Shown: positions 6,260 through 8,607 of the stretch, one piece after another | Position numbering within the stretch: the stretch's first letter is position 1 | How the letters are laid out: each line of letters opens with the position of its first letter | From: Silvanigrellaceae bacterium | Lineage (GTDB): Bacteria > Bdellovibrionota > Oligoflexia > Silvanigrellales > Silvanigrellaceae | Direction of reading: 5' to 3' | NCBI GenBank assembly: GCA_947475135.1 | Contig: CANJMU010000019.1 | Span: 1 to 8,607 of the forward strand | DNA length: 8,607 bases | Notes under the pieces: generated by a model | Seen by the model: the letters and a program-made list of their open reading frames with translations, nothing else | What the model was told of the DNA's origin: nothing | Database searches by the model: none | Position numbers and translations under genes: made by a program

Positions 6260-7393
6260 AGTGACAGAAGGCATCTTTAAAAAGTTTTTCCCAATTAAAC
6301 GTCTGTAACTCTCTATATTCGTAAAATCTAAAAACAATCCGACCTCAACCAACCGCTCAAACATTCGACGACCAATTCGATGCTCTAGGCTTTGCACCCA
6401 AAAAGATTCATGTGGCGGAACATCATTTTGCATTGAGTTTTCTTGGTAGGAATATAAATTTTCTGTATTTTTATAATTTTCTTTGATCAAATAATTTGTT
6501 GTCAAAAGCGTGATTTTTTTTTCATTGTATCGATAATTCACAAGGTCATCTAATTTTTCTAAGGGCCATTCTCTGTCCATACGACCTTTTCCAAATTCGT
6601 CAATAATCAAAACATCCGAATTTTTAATTTTTTTTAAAATATCTTCACCGCTTTTTTGGGAATCATATTTTTCTCGCAACTGACTTAATAAATATTGAAA
6701 ATCTAAAAAATAGCCCGAATAATTATTTTGCATCATCAATTTTTTTAAACAGGCAACGGCCATATGAGTTTTGCCCGAACCTACGGGGCCATAAAAAATT
6801 GTAAAATATTTTTGATTATTTTTTTTGTCAAAACTTGAGTTCGACCCCATATTTAAATCTTCACAAAATTTTTCGGCGTCTAAAATATTTGATTTTAATT
6901 TTTTCCGTGAAAGATCTTTCAAGTGATTCAGCTGAACGCCAAAAAATGTGGCATCGACATATTTCTCAGGAATATTGGCGTCATTCAATCGTCTTGTCAC
7001 GTTATGAGCAATCATGCAAGAACACCCATCAACCTCAACAACCTCAGTGTTATTTTTAAAATAACCGCGATTCCCAGATTTGCCACACAGAATGCATTGC
7101 TTTTTAGGATCACATTTTGGGCACACACAAAATTGAGAACCCCCTACATTTTTTTCTAAATAAATTGTGAATAAAAAGGGATCTTTCGTATCAAATTCAC
7201 CTTCATTTTCGCCCTCATCAACCCCAATATCTAAAATAGTTGGATTCTGTTTAAGCAGCGAGTCCGACCCACAAAGACATTCCTCATTGGAATTGCTGAA
7301 AGAAACTTCTTGGGTTTCTTTAAATTCACGTTCTTGAGCAATATCTTTCAATTGATGAATAATATCGCCAAGTGTGCGGAAATTTTTTTGCAT
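6251..7393 (-). CDS. DnaC/DnaI-like AAA+ ATPase with N-terminal zinc-ribbon-like cysteine cluster
   Basis: The protein has 380 residues from the ATG at 7393. An ATG 31 codons further up (7486) is in frame but would overlap the preceding gene by 91 bases; I prefer 7393, two bases after that gene's stop. Residues 1-30 are helical. A cysteine cluster follows: CLC (39-41), CVCPKC (89-94), CILCG (100-104) and CSC (124-126). The two CxxC pairs at 91-94 and 100-103 look like a zinc ribbon. IPEKYVDATF (141-150) is the segment that precedes the ATPase core in DnaC/IstB-type proteins. The core has Walker A GPVGSGKTH (202-210), Walker B VLIIDEFG (261-268), sensor-1 TTN (298-300) and a C-terminal LEHRIGRRMFERL (336-348) with candidate arginine-finger residues. 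These families load the replicative helicase or act with a transposase. No transposase is nearby, so a replication role is more likely. It is probably co-transcribed with the small upstream gene and eno. Confidence 0.82.
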   Translation of the reverse strand: MQKNFRTLGDIIHQLKDIAQEREFKETQEVSFSNSNEECLCGSDSLLKQNPTILDIGVDEGENEGEFDTKDPFLFTIYLEKNVGGSQFCVCPKCDPKKQCILCGKSGNRGYFKNNTEVVEVDGCSCMIAHNVTRRLNDANIPEKYVDATFFGVQLNHLKDLSRKKLKSNILDAEKFCEDLNMGSNSSFDKKNNQKYFTIFYGPVGSGKTHMAVACLKKLMMQNNYSGYFLDFQYLLSQLREKYDSQKSGEDILKKIKNSDVLIIDEFGKGRMDREWPLEKLDDLVNYRYNEKKITLLTTNYLIKENYKNTENLYSYQENSMQNDVPPHESFWVQSLEHRIGRRMFERLVEVGLFLDFTNIESYRRLIGKNFLKMPSVTLK

Positions 7394-7395
7394 GA

Positions 7396-7662
7396 TTAAT
7401 ATTCTTTTAATTTTTGAATCGTAGCATTTATTTTTTTCTGAATGGTTGCAAAGGACCTTGGAAAGGAAGCCCCACGACGTTTGCAATCATTTTCTATTTC
7501 ATAAAAAATAGATGCCAAGATTTGTGGTTTGAGACCGACCTGTTGAAGAGATTCAAAGTATTCCATCTCTTGAGTGGAAAGGGAAGATCCTCTAGAACGA
7601 CAACGCAAATAATACTCAATGACGAAGGTGAATTCGTCATTGCTGGATTGTTCTTTTTCCAT
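7396..7662 (-). CDS. small conserved-looking protein of unknown function (88 residues), possible partner of the DnaC-like ATPase
   Basis: I do not recognise this family. The protein is charged, predicted mostly helical, and has no signal peptide or membrane segment. After an acidic start come FTFVIEYYLRCRSRG (11-25), a helix STQEMEYFESLQQ (29-41), and then GLKPQILASIFYEIE (43-57) followed by KRRGASFPRSFATIQKKI (61-78). That last part recalls the C-terminal helical segments of DnaD/DnaB-type primosome proteins, where a helix-rich region ends in a FPxSFxxI-like stretch; this is a weak resemblance, not an assignment. Its ATG follows the eno stop by 14 bases and has no clear Shine-Dalgarno sequence, so translation may depend on ribosomes leaving eno. 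The stop lies two bases before the ATPase start, which suggests the two products work together. A strong inverted repeat lies within its first codons. Confidence 0.62.
   Translation of the reverse strand: MEKEQSSNDEFTFVIEYYLRCRSRGSSLSTQEMEYFESLQQVGLKPQILASIFYEIENDCKRRGASFPRSFATIQKKINATIQKLKEY
7617..7642 (-). repeat. perfect 10-bp inverted repeat (hairpin) early in the 88-residue gene
   Basis: CAATGACGAA and its exact complement TTCGTCATTG are separated by six bases. On the transcribed strand it lies about 20-45 bases inside the small gene and about 35 bases after the eno stop. No U-run follows directly, so it is not a standard intrinsic terminator. It could slow ribosomes, protect the 3' end of eno mRNA, or bind a protein. 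A perfect 10-bp stem with a 6-base loop is uncommon within coding sequence of this composition. Confidence 0.6.
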
Positions 7663-7676
7663 TTCAAAAAATATTC

Positions 7677-8607
<931 letters not shown>

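Noticed and set aside
6251..7393. IstB-type transposition helper instead of a helicase loader
   Set aside because: No transposase gene, inverted repeats or other IS remnants are seen next to it; the neighbours are enolase and a small helical protein.
7394..7486. Longer start for the DnaC-like ATPase, or a frameshift fusion with the 88-residue gene
   Set aside because: The extension would overlap the upstream gene by 91 bases. No classical slippery heptamer in the right frame was seen, and stop-then-ATG two bases later explains the layout more simply.

Overview
This is an AT-rich window (roughly one third G+C, judged by eye). It comes from a bacterium with Sec-secreted proteins, a zinc-ribbon DnaC-like ATPase and a standard bacterial enolase. 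Nothing here fixes the species. A Gram-negative with a low-GC genome, possibly of the Bdellovibrionota type, is only a guess from the overall style. Genes are tightly packed: three neighbouring pairs overlap, and no gap exceeds about 170 bases. No tRNA, rRNA, IS element, CRISPR array or phage gene is visible.

Left part (1-1342, + strand). First comes the 3' end of a gene that looks like a HAD-superfamily phosphatase, cut by the window edge. Next is a compact HEPT-MNT toxin-antitoxin pair of the HI0074/HI0073 (MntA-HepT) type. The HEPT protein carries RX4HXY and the nucleotidyltransferase carries GSX10DXD, so both appear intact. The HEPT gene probably starts at a TTG (637) behind a good Shine-Dalgarno sequence, not at the ATG at 619. 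The two genes overlap by 23 bases, and an 8-bp inverted repeat brackets the overlap, which suggests translational coupling.

Middle part. A diacylglycerol-kinase-type lipid kinase lies on the - strand (1337-2290), tail-to-tail with the MNT gene and overlapping it by 6 bases. It diverges from a two-gene operon on the + strand (2460-6259). That operon encodes two large secreted proteins of 617 and 649 residues, joined by an ATGA overlap. They are diverged tandem paralogues with a near-conserved pattern of cysteines, and I cannot assign either to a known family. They are the least explained part of the window. A candidate sigma-70 promoter for them (TTGACG-N16-TAAGAT) sits in the divergent gap, and its -35 lies inside a perfect 10-bp palindrome.

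Right part (- strand, 8607 to 6251). The order of transcription is enolase (eno, 5' end outside the window), an 88-residue protein of unknown function, then a DnaC/DnaI-like AAA+ ATPase with an N-terminal cysteine cluster. Gaps are only 14 and 2 bases, so co-transcription is likely. A perfect 10-bp hairpin just inside the small gene could modulate read-through from eno. The small protein may be a partner of the helicase-loader-like ATPase; this is inferred from adjacency only. The ATPase gene ends convergently with the second secreted paralogue, overlapping it by 9 bases.
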